Of a stretch of 64,000 bases of DNA, positions 17,088 to 25,768 are shown one piece after another. Location of the stretch: assembly GCF_002836775.1 (NCBI RefSeq), contig NZ_PJAQ01000017.1, positions 310,001 through 374,000 on the forward strand. The letters run 5' to 3'. The DNA is from Colwellia sp. 12G3. Lineage in GTDB: Bacteria > Pseudomonadota > Gammaproteobacteria > Enterobacterales > Alteromonadaceae. The notes under the pieces are model-generated. The model was not told the origin of the DNA. It saw only the letters and a program-made list of their open reading frames with translations, and made no database searches. Numbering within the stretch: position 1 is the stretch's first letter; each line of letters opens with the position of its first letter. The translations under genes were made by a program, and so were the position numbers.

Positions 17088-17836
17088 GTACCTTAGCGAC
17101 AAGCAATCAACATGCAAATAGCCAAGTCGCACAAGTTGGTTGGAACAGAGAACAAATGGCGCACCGCTGTGCACAAGATATTGAAGAGGGTAGCTATGTA
17201 AATCTTGGCATAGGGATCCCTGAAAAAGTCGCTCAATATGTACCTGATGGCAGAGAGGTTATCTACCATACTGAAAACGGTTTACTTGGCATGGGGAATT
17301 CTCCCAGTGCCGACGAACTCGATCCAGATTTAATCAATGCCGGTAAAAAACCGGTAACCGCTATTCCTGGAGCGGCTTATTTTCATCACGGTGACAGCTT
17401 TGCCATGATCCGCGGCAACCATATTGATGTTTGTGTGTTAGGAGCGATGCAAGTCTCTGAGAAAGGGGATTTAGCGAATTGGTCAACCGGCGCTGCTGAT
17501 GCTATTCCTGCTGTAGGTGGCGCGATGGATTTAGTCGCTGGTGTTAAAACCATCTACATTATTACCCAGCATACCACCAAAACAGGTGATGCTAAGATCT
17601 TAGCTGAATGTAGCTTCCCACTGACGGGGCAAAAAGTAGTTAATCGAATATACACTGATTTATGTGTCATTGATGTCACCAACAAGGGTTTAGCACTGAT
17701 TGAATTAGCACCCGGTATTAGCTTTGATTATGTGCAGGCCCGAACCGGAGTAGAGTTACTTAATGCAACAGAACAACTAGACGCTAAAGGTTTCGATAAT
17801 TCATCTGTTAATTCGTCAAGAGAGGTTCAGTCATAA
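17084..17836 (+). CDS. 3-oxoacid CoA-transferase subunit B (PcaJ/ScoB type)
   Basis: The 250-residue beta subunit carries the catalytic glutamate in YHTENGLLGMG (E64), which forms the glutamyl-CoA intermediate. Other family blocks are VNLGIGIPEKVAQYVP and GGAMDLVAGVKTIYI. The N-terminus is about 15 residues longer than usual. It is translationally coupled on both sides: a 4-base overlap with subunit A and a 1-base overlap with the aminotransferase. Confidence 0.9.
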   Translation: MSTLATSNQHANSQVAQVGWNREQMAHRCAQDIEEGSYVNLGIGIPEKVAQYVPDGREVIYHTENGLLGMGNSPSADELDPDLINAGKKPVTAIPGAAYFHHGDSFAMIRGNHIDVCVLGAMQVSEKGDLANWSTGAADAIPAVGGAMDLVAGVKTIYIITQHTTKTGDAKILAECSFPLTGQKVVNRIYTDLCVIDVTNKGLALIELAPGISFDYVQARTGVELLNATEQLDAKGFDNSSVNSSREVQS

Positions 17837-19149
17837 TGACTAATAAAAGCGAACAATTATTTAGCCAAGCGCTGAAAGTATTACCCGGCGGTGTTAGTCG
17901 TAATACCATTTTTAGAAAGCCGTATCCATTTTACGCCGATAAAGGCGAAGGCTGTTATGTTACCGATGTTGAGGGTGTTACTCGCATCGACTTTGCTAAT
18001 AATATGGCATCATTGATTCATGGTCATGCCTACCCTGCTATTGTTAATGCCGTATCAGCACAACTCGCTAAAGGCAGTTGCTTTACTATGGCGACAGAAG
18101 TCGAAATTAATTATGCTCAGCTTTTATGCGACCGAGTACCTAGCTTTGATAAAATTCGCTTCGTTAACTCGGGTACCGAAGCGGTAATGGCGATGTTAAA
18201 GGCTGCACGTGCCTACACAGGCAAAGCTAAAATAGCCAAAGTTGAAGGTGCTTACCATGGCGCTTACGATTATGCCGAAGTCAGTCAAACAGCAAACCCA
18301 AGTAACTGGGGCGAGCTTGAGAAGCCAAACAGCACACCGGTAGCGGTCGGCACACCACCAAAAGCATTAGAGGATGTGGTGGTCATTCCCTTTAATGATC
18401 CTGAGCGAGCCATTAAAATTTTAGATCAATACAAAGATGAGATTGCTTGTGTTTTAGTTGATTTACTGCCTCATCGAGTCGGTTTAATTCCCGCCAGCAA
18501 TGCCTTTATTAATGCGCTACATAAGTGGACCCGTGATAATAAGTCACTGTTAGTATTCGATGAAGTTATTACCTTTAGAACGAATTACCGTGGTGCTCAG
18601 CAAAACTATGATGTTAGCCCTGACTTAACCGCGCTGGGGAAAGTTATTGGAGGTGGTTTCCCCGTAGGTGCCTTAGCCGGTTGTGATGCTGTGATGAAAG
18701 TACTTGATCCAACAGAGCCAAAAGTATTATTACCGCACTCAGGTACCTTCTCTGCCAACCCTATTACCATGACAGCAGGCTTAACCGCTATGAAAGATTT
18801 TGATCAAGCTGCGGTGACTAAACTTAATGATTTAGCTATTCATGCTAAAGCAGAAATTAACAAAGCGATTAAAGAGGTAGGGATTTCTGCTTGTGTAACG
18901 GGTGCAGGCAGTATGTTTAGAATTCACCTTAAGCCCACGCCACCTAAAAACTACCGTGAAGCCTATGTTGATAAAAAAGAAAGTCAATTAATCACGAAAC
19001 TACTCGACCATTTATTCGATAATGGCATTATGATGATAAACACTTGCTCTGCAACGTTATCAACCGCTATGGGTAAAAAAGAAATAGACCATTTAGTCAG
19101 TGCATTAAAAGATGGTTTTGAACTATTAAAATCAGAGATGACTTTGTAA
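17836..19149 (+). CDS. Class III PLP aminotransferase, glutamate-1-semialdehyde aminotransferase-like
   Basis: The 437-residue enzyme has the class III fold: GGVSRNTIF near the N-terminus, VNSGTEAVMAMLKAARAYTG, the PLP-binding D242 (LVFDEVITFR) and the Schiff-base lysine K269 (LTALGKVIGGGFPVG). It is close to the GSAM group, which also contains beta-amino-acid transaminases. It starts within the stop codon of the CoA-transferase beta subunit, so it belongs to that operon and is unlikely to serve haem synthesis. The likely role is to make a 3-oxoacid from a 3-amino acid for the CoA-transferase. The substrate is inference. Confidence 0.85.
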   Translation: MTNKSEQLFSQALKVLPGGVSRNTIFRKPYPFYADKGEGCYVTDVEGVTRIDFANNMASLIHGHAYPAIVNAVSAQLAKGSCFTMATEVEINYAQLLCDRVPSFDKIRFVNSGTEAVMAMLKAARAYTGKAKIAKVEGAYHGAYDYAEVSQTANPSNWGELEKPNSTPVAVGTPPKALEDVVVIPFNDPERAIKILDQYKDEIACVLVDLLPHRVGLIPASNAFINALHKWTRDNKSLLVFDEVITFRTNYRGAQQNYDVSPDLTALGKVIGGGFPVGALAGCDAVMKVLDPTEPKVLLPHSGTFSANPITMTAGLTAMKDFDQAAVTKLNDLAIHAKAEINKAIKEVGISACVTGAGSMFRIHLKPTPPKNYREAYVDKKESQLITKLLDHLFDNGIMMINTCSATLSTAMGKKEIDHLVSALKDGFELLKSEMTL

Positions 19150-19239
19150 CTTTACAAAAGACATTAAATTAAAACTATTAATAAAAGTAGCTTATTGAGC
19201 TCAAAGATAATTGAGAAAATTTCTAGGAAATAGCACGGC

Positions 19240-19255
19240 ATTGACGCTAGTCAAT
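19240..19255. promoter_or_regulatory. Small palindrome before the thiolase
   Basis: attgac and gtcaat flank gcta, about 68 bp before the thiolase start within a 173-bp gap. It may be an operator or an internal promoter element. It does not resemble the candidate IclR site. Confidence 0.3.
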
Positions 19256-19322
19256 AATAAGTGCGTTTGACAACGAAATTATTCCAATAGCGAAGCAGTG
19301 AAACCTACAAAGGAAACATAAA

Positions 19323-20537
19323 ATGAGAGACGTTTACATCTGTGATGGAATTAGAACGCCTATTGGTCGTTATGGCGGTTCACTTTCATCAGTACGTGCT
19401 GATGACTTAGCCGCCATTCCACTAAAAGCATTAAAAGACAGAAACCCAACATTAGACTTAAATCAAGTGGATGATGTGATTTTAGGTTGTGCTAATCAAG
19501 CTGGTGAAGACAATCGCAACGTATCACGTATGGCATTGTTATTAGCGGGTTATCCTACCCAAGTTGCCGGTTGTACCATTAATCGTTTATGTGGCTCAGG
19601 CATGAATGCTATTGCGATGGCGAGTAATGCCATTAAAGCCGGCGAAGCAGAGATGTTAATTGCTGGTGGCGTTGAAAGCATGTCGCGTGCACCTATGGTG
19701 ATGGCAAAAGCTGAAACAGCTTTTTCACGTAACGCTGAATTGTTTGATACCACGTTAGGCTGGCGCTTTGTTAATCAAAAATTACATACCGCTTACGGTA
19801 CCGATTCAATGCCTGAAACGGCAGAAAATGTCGCCGAACAATTTAACATAAGCCGTGAAGCTCAAGATAAATTTGCGTTTGCTAGTCAAAGCAAAGCCAA
19901 AGCAGCACAAGACGATGGCCGATTGGCTGAAGAAATAGTCCCTGTGGTTATCCCACAGCGACGTGGTGACGCAATCATTGTTGAAAAAGATGAGCACTTA
20001 CGACTTAGTTCGTTAGAAAAACTGGCAACACTCAAAGCACCTTTTAGAGACGGTGGCTCAGTTACTGCCGGTAATACCTCTGGGGTAAACGATGGCGCTG
20101 CAGCGGTTATTCTCGCCAGCAAAGAAGCCGCATTAGCCAATGGCTTAACGCCAAAAGCGAAAATATTGGGCTCTGCCGTTATCGGCGTTACTCCAGAAAT
20201 TATGGGTATTGGGCCAGCACCAGCGAGCGCCAAACTATTAAAACGTTTAGGCCTTAGCATGGATGATATGGATATTATTGAATTCAACGAAGCTTTTGCC
20301 GCACAAGCGCTTGCCAGTGCCAGGGAACTTGGACTTAAAGATGATGATGAGCGTTTGAATCCGCAAGGGGGTGCTATTGCACTGGGTCATCCATTAGGTA
20401 TGAGTGGTACTCGTTTACTCATTACAGCAACTAAACAGCTTGAACGTAGTGGTAAGCGTTATGCGCTCTGCGCCATGTGTGTTGGTGTTGGTCAAGGCAT
20501 TGCTATGGTCATTGAGAGGTATAGTGAAAAAAATTAA
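19323..20537 (+). CDS. pcaF: 3-oxoadipyl-CoA (beta-ketoadipyl-CoA) thiolase-type acetyl-CoA acyltransferase
   Basis: The 404-residue thiolase has the acyl-accepting C90 (NRLCGSGMNAIA), H356 (GGAIALGHPLGMSGTR) and C386 (CAMCVGVGQG). Segments TTLGWRFVN and YGTDSMPETAENVA are typical of the PcaF/PaaJ subgroup, which cleaves 3-oxoadipyl-CoA to succinyl-CoA and acetyl-CoA. AAGGAA precedes the ATG by about 8 bases. It follows the CoA-transferase/aminotransferase genes by 173 bp and ends at a strong terminator. No ring-cleavage genes of the aromatic pathway are visible, so the source of its substrate is open. Confidence 0.88.
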   Translation: MRDVYICDGIRTPIGRYGGSLSSVRADDLAAIPLKALKDRNPTLDLNQVDDVILGCANQAGEDNRNVSRMALLLAGYPTQVAGCTINRLCGSGMNAIAMASNAIKAGEAEMLIAGGVESMSRAPMVMAKAETAFSRNAELFDTTLGWRFVNQKLHTAYGTDSMPETAENVAEQFNISREAQDKFAFASQSKAKAAQDDGRLAEEIVPVVIPQRRGDAIIVEKDEHLRLSSLEKLATLKAPFRDGGSVTAGNTSGVNDGAAAVILASKEAALANGLTPKAKILGSAVIGVTPEIMGIGPAPASAKLLKRLGLSMDDMDIIEFNEAFAAQALASARELGLKDDDERLNPQGGAIALGHPLGMSGTRLLITATKQLERSGKRYALCAMCVGVGQGIAMVIERYSEKN

Positions 20538-20544
20538 ATGACTA

Positions 20545-20580
20545 AAAGGGGGACTAATTAATAATTAGTCTTCCTTTTTT
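20545..20580 (+). terminator. Terminator of the thiolase operon
   Basis: A stem pairs aaggggg-gactaat (from 20545) with attagtc-ttcctt (to about 20576), including two G-U pairs, and ends in a run of T. Confidence 0.8.
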
Positions 20581-20612
20581 ATCTTTTTTCGCTTTTAGGT
20601 TTCAGCTTTAGA

Positions 20613-21641
20613 CTAATATTGGCCTATTTCTTTATTCAGCCAAGCGTTTATCAAATAGGACGAAATTGAATCGCCACTGCTCATTTTATATTGCGGGTTA
20701 TCAACGCTCGCTGTCACTTCATTACCGTCAGTAGCTGAAATATTAATCGAAGCATTAACGCAAAACAGGCTAAGTTGCTCACGTGAAAACCATTGAGCAT
20801 CGTCTAAATCATCTTGGCTAATATCAATGCTTTGTGAAGTCGCTACCGCGGTAAAACCTAACATTATTGAAGCAGGAAATGGCCAAGGCTGCGAGGCAAT
20901 ATACTGTGGATTTTCAACCTGTATTGCGGTTTCTTCAACCACCTCTCTAATGACCGCTTGTTCGAGGGTTTCGCCTGGATCGACAAAACCAGCTAGCGTT
21001 GAGTACATCCCCTCAGGCCAGCTCGCTTGCCTACCTAATAAACAGCGTGAGATACCATCGGAAAACATTTTTTCTACCAGCATGATCACTGCAGGATCGG
21101 TACGCGGAAAGCTCATATTTCGACAATCAGAGCAACGTCTTGCATGTCCTGCTTCAACTGAACGATTACCATGCCCACATTGACCGCAAAATTGATGACT
21201 TATATGCCAATGCACCAACCCTTTGGCAAGCGCTAAAATTGAAGCATCAATGGCTGACAAATTAGCGGTAACTTTTCTAAGCCCTTGCCATTGACCCATG
21301 TCACCTAATGCTTCCTGAGTGGAGAAGCGTAATTTATTAAAGTCGATGGCAAAAACTGATCTTGTTATAGGTTCAGAGCTATCGATACTATTGGTAAAAG
21401 TAAAACATTTACCTAAGTCCCCTTTACCTAAGTAAATGCAACTATCAACATTGACGGTTGGTAATTGTGTTTTACTCAGATAAATTGGCGAAAGAAGCTC
21501 TGTTTTATCAAAAAGGCACTGACCATCATTAATAACACAAAACAAAGTACCTTCACGGGTAAACTCACCCGCTAACCAGCGCTTATTCTTTCGTTGGTTA
21601 GTACCTCTATCTAACGGCATATTACCATACGCTAATGTCAT
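20613..21641 (-). CDS. nudC: NADH pyrophosphatase / NAD-capped RNA hydrolase NudC
   Basis: The 342-residue Nudix enzyme has a zinc ribbon (C152, C155, C170, C173), a Nudix box at about 218-240 (GFVDPGETLEQAVIREVVEE) and the NudC-specific motif SQPWPFPAS at 250-258. The family cleaves NADH and removes NAD caps from RNA. It is longer than E. coli NudC (257 residues) through its N-terminal domain and a short C-terminal tail. It overlaps the HxlR regulator stop by 4 bases (ATGA), so the two are cotranscribed. Confidence 0.93.
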   Translation of the reverse strand: MTLAYGNMPLDRGTNQRKNKRWLAGEFTREGTLFCVINDGQCLFDKTELLSPIYLSKTQLPTVNVDSCIYLGKGDLGKCFTFTNSIDSSEPITRSVFAIDFNKLRFSTQEALGDMGQWQGLRKVTANLSAIDASILALAKGLVHWHISHQFCGQCGHGNRSVEAGHARRCSDCRNMSFPRTDPAVIMLVEKMFSDGISRCLLGRQASWPEGMYSTLAGFVDPGETLEQAVIREVVEETAIQVENPQYIASQPWPFPASIMLGFTAVATSQSIDISQDDLDDAQWFSREQLSLFCVNASINISATDGNEVTASVDNPQYKMSSGDSISSYLINAWLNKEIGQY

Positions 21642-21979
21642 GATTTGCTTTCTTCCTTAAGTGCTTGTGCCCATTGAGAAGACCAACGTCCTAATGGAGA
21701 AATGATCTCAAATAAGTCAATGCCTTGGGGGGATAATTGATAACCAGCGTGCTTCGTTTCAATGAGCGCTAAAGTCTTAAGTTCTTTTAATCGAGTATTT
21801 AGCAAGGTAGGCGAAATTTTCTCACAGCGCTGTTGCAACTCTCTAAATGTTGCAGGGCCACTATGTAAATTCCAAATAATGCCTAACGCCCAAGTTCGGC
21901 CAAGCAAATCGAGTAATGCCATAATAGGCTTACCAGTTTGTGAACCGCGGACTTGTGATCCAGGAAGTGGTACTGTCAT
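21638..21979 (-). CDS. HxlR-family winged-helix regulator
   Basis: The protein of about 113 residues is a MarR-like HxlR winged helix: LLGRTWALGIIWNLHSGPA, then RELQQRCEKISPTLLNTRLKEL as recognition region and ETKHAGYQLSPQG as wing. HxlR proteins often sense electrophiles or redox through Cys residues; a Cys lies in QRCEKIS. I chose the ATG at 21979, preceded by AGG at 7 bases; the frame is open to an ATG at 22009, which would lie inside a perfect palindrome. It heads a two-gene unit with nudC. Confidence 0.85.
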   Translation of the reverse strand: MTVPLPGSQVRGSQTGKPIMALLDLLGRTWALGIIWNLHSGPATFRELQQRCEKISPTLLNTRLKELKTLALIETKHAGYQLSPQGIDLFEIISPLGRWSSQWAQALKEESKS

Positions 21980-22005
21980 CGTCATGCCTGAAATGATAAA
22001 AAACA

Positions 22006-22030
22006 CCATGCTACAATATTTGTAGCATGG
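22006..22030. promoter_or_regulatory. Perfect palindrome, likely HxlR operator
   Basis: Ten-base arms ccatgctaca (22006-22015) and tgtagcatgg (22021-22030) flank 5 bases just upstream of the HxlR gene. The strict symmetry and position suggest autoregulation of the hxlR-nudC unit. Confidence 0.7.
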
Positions 22031-22084
22031 TTACTATAACAAACAAAAAATGACATTATGATCAGGCAATAGTTAACTAATGAC

Positions 22085-24052
22085 TTAACTATTTATTTCA
22101 TTAATGCTAAATTCACTTTCAACTAATTCGACATGATGAATGGGCAAATAAATATCAAACTGACTGCCTTGACCAATCTTCGAACCGACATCAATACGGC
22201 CATGGTGTTCTTCAATAATAGACCTGACAATATGTAGCCCTAAGCCGGTCCCTTTGCCAACCGGCTTAGTAGTGAAAAAGGGATCAAAAATACTTTTCAA
22301 GTGATCTTGGCTAATACCAGCACCATCATCTTCAAAGCGTATATTAACTTCTTGTTGTTCAATACGTGACGATATATAAATATTACCCTTCTTTTCAATA
22401 GCATGAGAAGCATTGACTAGCATATTAATAAATACTTGTAATAATTTTTGTGGAAAACACTCTACATCAACATTTGCGTCTAAGTCTTTCGTTATCTCGA
22501 CTTTGTATTTAAGTTCATTAGCCACGAGAGTAAGGCTTTTTTCAATTAACTCATCGATAGATATCGTTTCAGTAACGTTATCATCAACATGCGCATAATT
22601 ACCTAGATCCTTGATAATTTTACTCACCCTTGCCGCTCCCTCCAACGTTGATGTAATTAAGGGTTCAATGTCATCCAATATAAAACCTAAATCTTCTTGT
22701 TGATACAGTGCTTGTGCAGCACTATTTTCATCAGAATTTTTCGTTAACTTTATATAAGACATCAGTGGGGTAAAATAGTCACGAAGTACATCTAAGTTAC
22801 TGCTAATATAACCTACAGGATTATTGATTTCATGAGCAATGCCTGCTGATAGTTGACCAATAGAGGCAAGCTTTTCTGCATTTATTAACTGCTCACTTAA
22901 TGAAGACAATGCTTTTTGGCTATTTTTCCTTTCATTAATATCAATCAAGGTAATTAAATAATGAACCGCTCCCTTGATAATTATTTCCCTACCTGAAAAC
23001 TCAATATAGGGCTGTACAAACCTTGGTGCAAGTAACGATTCTTCCATGGTTTTTATCACCATTTCACTATCAAACTGGCCCTCTAAGGTTGCGAATGCGG
23101 GTACAAAACTAGATATCGGCTTATCAATGATGTCTACTTTATCACTGAGTAATAATTTTTCTGTTTCTATATTGCATTCTTTAATAAGCCCTTGCTCACT
23201 AACAAGCACTATTGCGCAAGGGATAGTATCCATAATGATATTTACTTTGTCATTTGATCTAATAACATTACGTCGCTCTTGTTCAGCTTTATTGCGTTCA
23301 ATGGTAATGTGCTGAGTAAACTGCTGAATAGCTTCTGATAATTCTTTGAGCTCAGTGGGAACCCTACGTTGTTTAAACTCAACCATCGCTTCTTCATCTA
23401 TGCGTCCCACAGCTAAAGCGGTAATATTTTCGATCGGTTTGACTATGTATTTACTAAAAAAAATAACGATGAATAAGATAAAAAATAAATACAAGGAAAA
23501 CACCATAATTGACAAGATAGTAAAGTTGCCTGTCGCTATTTCAGCCTGCTTACTCAATGCGTTATTCTCACGCCGCACTCGTTCAGATAATTGCTCTAAA
23601 TCACTAATATATTGCGTAGTTATCTGGTCAGATTCAACAACCTTCGTTTGCCAGCGCTTGGTTTCTTGCATTGAAATATGCGACAAGGTATTGACAATCT
23701 CATCGTTTGATTCAATACCTGCTATCAATCGCTGACCTAGATGTTGACCATCCATTTTAGCGGTTTGCATCTTAACTAATAGCAGGATTTTTTTAAGTTG
23801 TTCCGATTGGCCTTTGATAGCTTTTGCTAAATAGGCTTGTCGATCAGTAAATAGAAAGTCTTGCGTAGTTAGCCAAAGTCTCGACATAGTGAAGGTATGG
23901 TTAATCGTTTGAACTAATAAACTTGACTCATAATGAGCACGTGAGATTTTCTCAACTTTTTGATACTGGTGCCAAAGGCTTGCAAAGATAATCACGCCAG
24001 ACAGTAGTGTGGTTATTGCTAATAGCTGATTATAATTAGAAATTTTCATCAT
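22085..24052 (-). CDS. Membrane sensor histidine kinase (HAMP-PAS-HisKA-HATPase)
   Basis: The 655-residue kinase has membrane helices at about 10-27 and 176-200 bordering a periplasmic helical sensor (about 30-170, four-helix/CHASE3-like). A HAMP segment (about 201-253) and a PAS domain (about 267-375) follow, then the phosphoacceptor H407 (SAGIAHEINNP) and an ATPase domain with DDGAGIS and FFTTKPVGKGTGLGL. It lacks a receiver. A response regulator lies 481 bp upstream on the same strand and is a possible partner. The ligand is unknown. The H-box is of the HPK4 type shared with the two other kinases in this window. Confidence 0.9.
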   Translation of the reverse strand: MMKISNYNQLLAITTLLSGVIIFASLWHQYQKVEKISRAHYESSLLVQTINHTFTMSRLWLTTQDFLFTDRQAYLAKAIKGQSEQLKKILLLVKMQTAKMDGQHLGQRLIAGIESNDEIVNTLSHISMQETKRWQTKVVESDQITTQYISDLEQLSERVRRENNALSKQAEIATGNFTILSIMVFSLYLFFILFIVIFFSKYIVKPIENITALAVGRIDEEAMVEFKQRRVPTELKELSEAIQQFTQHITIERNKAEQERRNVIRSNDKVNIIMDTIPCAIVLVSEQGLIKECNIETEKLLLSDKVDIIDKPISSFVPAFATLEGQFDSEMVIKTMEESLLAPRFVQPYIEFSGREIIIKGAVHYLITLIDINERKNSQKALSSLSEQLINAEKLASIGQLSAGIAHEINNPVGYISSNLDVLRDYFTPLMSYIKLTKNSDENSAAQALYQQEDLGFILDDIEPLITSTLEGAARVSKIIKDLGNYAHVDDNVTETISIDELIEKSLTLVANELKYKVEITKDLDANVDVECFPQKLLQVFINMLVNASHAIEKKGNIYISSRIEQQEVNIRFEDDGAGISQDHLKSIFDPFFTTKPVGKGTGLGLHIVRSIIEEHHGRIDVGSKIGQGSQFDIYLPIHHVELVESEFSINEINS

Positions 24053-24533
24053 TAATTAGTCATTATTAAATTATTGTAATAAATAGTTTTTATCCTAAAC
24101 AAAGCTTTCCAACTCGCTTCCCTATAAGATATCGGTTAGTAGTAGAGTTTTCAGTGCATATCTTAAATTACATTAGCTAACTAAAGAGCCTTTTGCACTT
24201 TCTCCAATAAGTATTTCTTTGCAGTAACACATCATCACTTAGTGAGCCTACTCAGTCGCTAACAACATAAGAGCCAATATCCCTGCCCTACACGTAAAAA
24301 ACGGGGGCTAAACCTAAGGAATAAATACGCCTAGTATTAGCTAATGCTTCATTTTGATTTAAACGAGCATTGCCATCTAAACACCACCTGAAGTTCTGAG
24401 CGAAGTAGGTATATCAAGGTATAGCAAAATTGCTGAATATAAGGCAATAAATAGTACTAACAAAGGTACATAAATATTAAAAACAACATGTTATGCATTC
24501 ATTACCTTTAAAATAAGCCTGATACATAACGGC
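24053..24533. other. Non-coding gap between response regulator and kinase
   Basis: The 481 bp hold no convincing gene. A weak hairpin (aagcc near 24513 with ggctt near 24527), read on the minus strand, may terminate the response-regulator gene. The rest is AT-rich and must include the kinase promoter. I see no repeat shared with the structured elements. Confidence 0.4.
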
Positions 24534-25388
24534 TTAGGAAACGACGGATATTATATTTAGTACAATCTTCCCTGTAGATATTGATGCTGCTAATGAACTC
24601 TCTGCATTAAATATCAAATCATTACTCAGGTTATCCTCCAAATTGGCAATGCCTATACTAGGATGAGAAAACTTAGGGTTTTCCATGGCTAACCACCTAA
24701 TACGCTTGGCAAGTACAATGGCGTCATCAGCACACGTTTCCATAAGCAAAAGAGCAAAAGTATCGTCACTCCATTTGATCAATGGATCTGAATCGCGACG
24801 TTTTAACAGTTTTAGTACTTCTACATCTTTACTTTCAGATAATTGTTTGGTGTCAGTTCTTTCTAGTTTTATTAAAAGTAAGCTTAGTGGATGCTGATAG
24901 CGCTTTGCTCGTGCAACTTCATAATGTAGCCAAGAGTCGACAAAATAGCTTTTAGTTAAAATACCATCACTTTCAGCGTAAGCTGCAGGCCTCATTCCTC
25001 CTTGTTTAAATAAACCTTTGTCTATACGTATAAGTAAGGTTTTTATATTAAAAGGTTTGGTAATGTAATCATCCGCACCGGAAAGTAACCCCTCACTTTC
25101 CTCGGCGACTTCACACGTCAGCATAATGATCATGGTCGAGGAAAACCGACTATCGCTCCTTAGAATACGGCATGCTTTTAATCCGTCCATTATCGGCATG
25201 CGAATATCCATAAGAATCAAATCAGGTGGGAATTTATTCGCTAGCTCAATGGCTTCTTTACCGTTGGATGCTTCACTAATGGATACACGCTTTTCCTCTC
25301 TATTAAATTGACGGTGAATACCTCTTTTCAACGTTTGTCTAACACCTTCTTCATCATCAACTATGAGGATATTTTTTTCTCTCAACAT
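24534..25388 (-). CDS. Response regulator with degenerate GGDEF domain
   Basis: The 284-residue protein begins with a complete receiver (D11/D12, phosphoacceptor D61 in LILMDIRMP, T91, K111 in YITKPF). Residues about 140-280 follow the GGDEF fold (SYFVDSWLHYEVARAKRYQHPLSLLL), but the signature is WSDDTF at 206-211, so cyclase activity is not expected. Such domains can act as cyclic di-GMP or protein-interaction modules. A perfect AAGGAG Shine-Dalgarno precedes the ATG. The downstream kinase on the same strand may phosphorylate it. Confidence 0.85.
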   Translation of the reverse strand: MLREKNILIVDDEEGVRQTLKRGIHRQFNREEKRVSISEASNGKEAIELANKFPPDLILMDIRMPIMDGLKACRILRSDSRFSSTMIIMLTCEVAEESEGLLSGADDYITKPFNIKTLLIRIDKGLFKQGGMRPAAYAESDGILTKSYFVDSWLHYEVARAKRYQHPLSLLLIKLERTDTKQLSESKDVEVLKLLKRRDSDPLIKWSDDTFALLLMETCADDAIVLAKRIRWLAMENPKFSHPSIGIANLEDNLSNDLIFNAESSLAASISTGKIVLNIISVVS

Positions 25389-25768
25389 ATGATCTCCTTA
25401 CTAACTCAGCATAATTTTAAAAAATACCAATAGGTTTTGGCCTATAAATTAAAATAGAATAAACGCTGAGTAATAGTTTAGTAGCAATTGATATACCAAG
25501 ACATAAAATTTCTAACTTACTTTATTTAAACTTCCTTAGATACTTACTTAGTAAGTACATTAGCTACCTTGGTTTTATTAAAATAAGTAAATTCGGCGGG
25601 AGCTAGCATATTTTGAACTTGATACTATTTTGCAAAGTGCGATGCAAAGTAATACTAAAATGACAATCAGTAGACTTTATGATTTAAAGTGAAACTAGTT
25701 AAGGAATAGTATGCATAAAAAAGCCAGCATTAAGCTGGCTTCAAGGGAGTTGATAAAAGGAGTAAGCG
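25389..25768. other. Non-coding gap with nested inverted repeats
   Basis: The 380 bp carry the promoter of the response-regulator gene and, at the far end, the yceI terminator. In between, arms 25514-25531 and 25572-25593 are roughly complementary (AT-rich, imperfect) and enclose a small hairpin tacttac-tta-gtaagta at 25541-25557. I cannot assign a function. Confidence 0.4.
25716..25742 (-). terminator. Terminator of yceI
   Basis: Read on the minus strand, gccagc/gctggc form a GC-rich stem with a short loop, followed by six U (aaaaaa at 25716-25721 on the plus strand). Confidence 0.85.

Noticed and set aside
17836..19149. Assignment of the aminotransferase as HemL for haem synthesis
   Set aside because: It is co-translated with CoA-transferase subunits under an IclR regulator, which points to catabolism.
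19886..20287. 133-codon frame antisense to the thiolase
   Set aside because: The opposite strand encodes a well-conserved thiolase; the antisense frame is a by-product of its codon usage.
22085..24052. Long plus-strand frames opposite the histidine kinase (up to 129 codons)
   Set aside because: They have no ribosome-binding sites or recognisable domains and mirror a conserved kinase.
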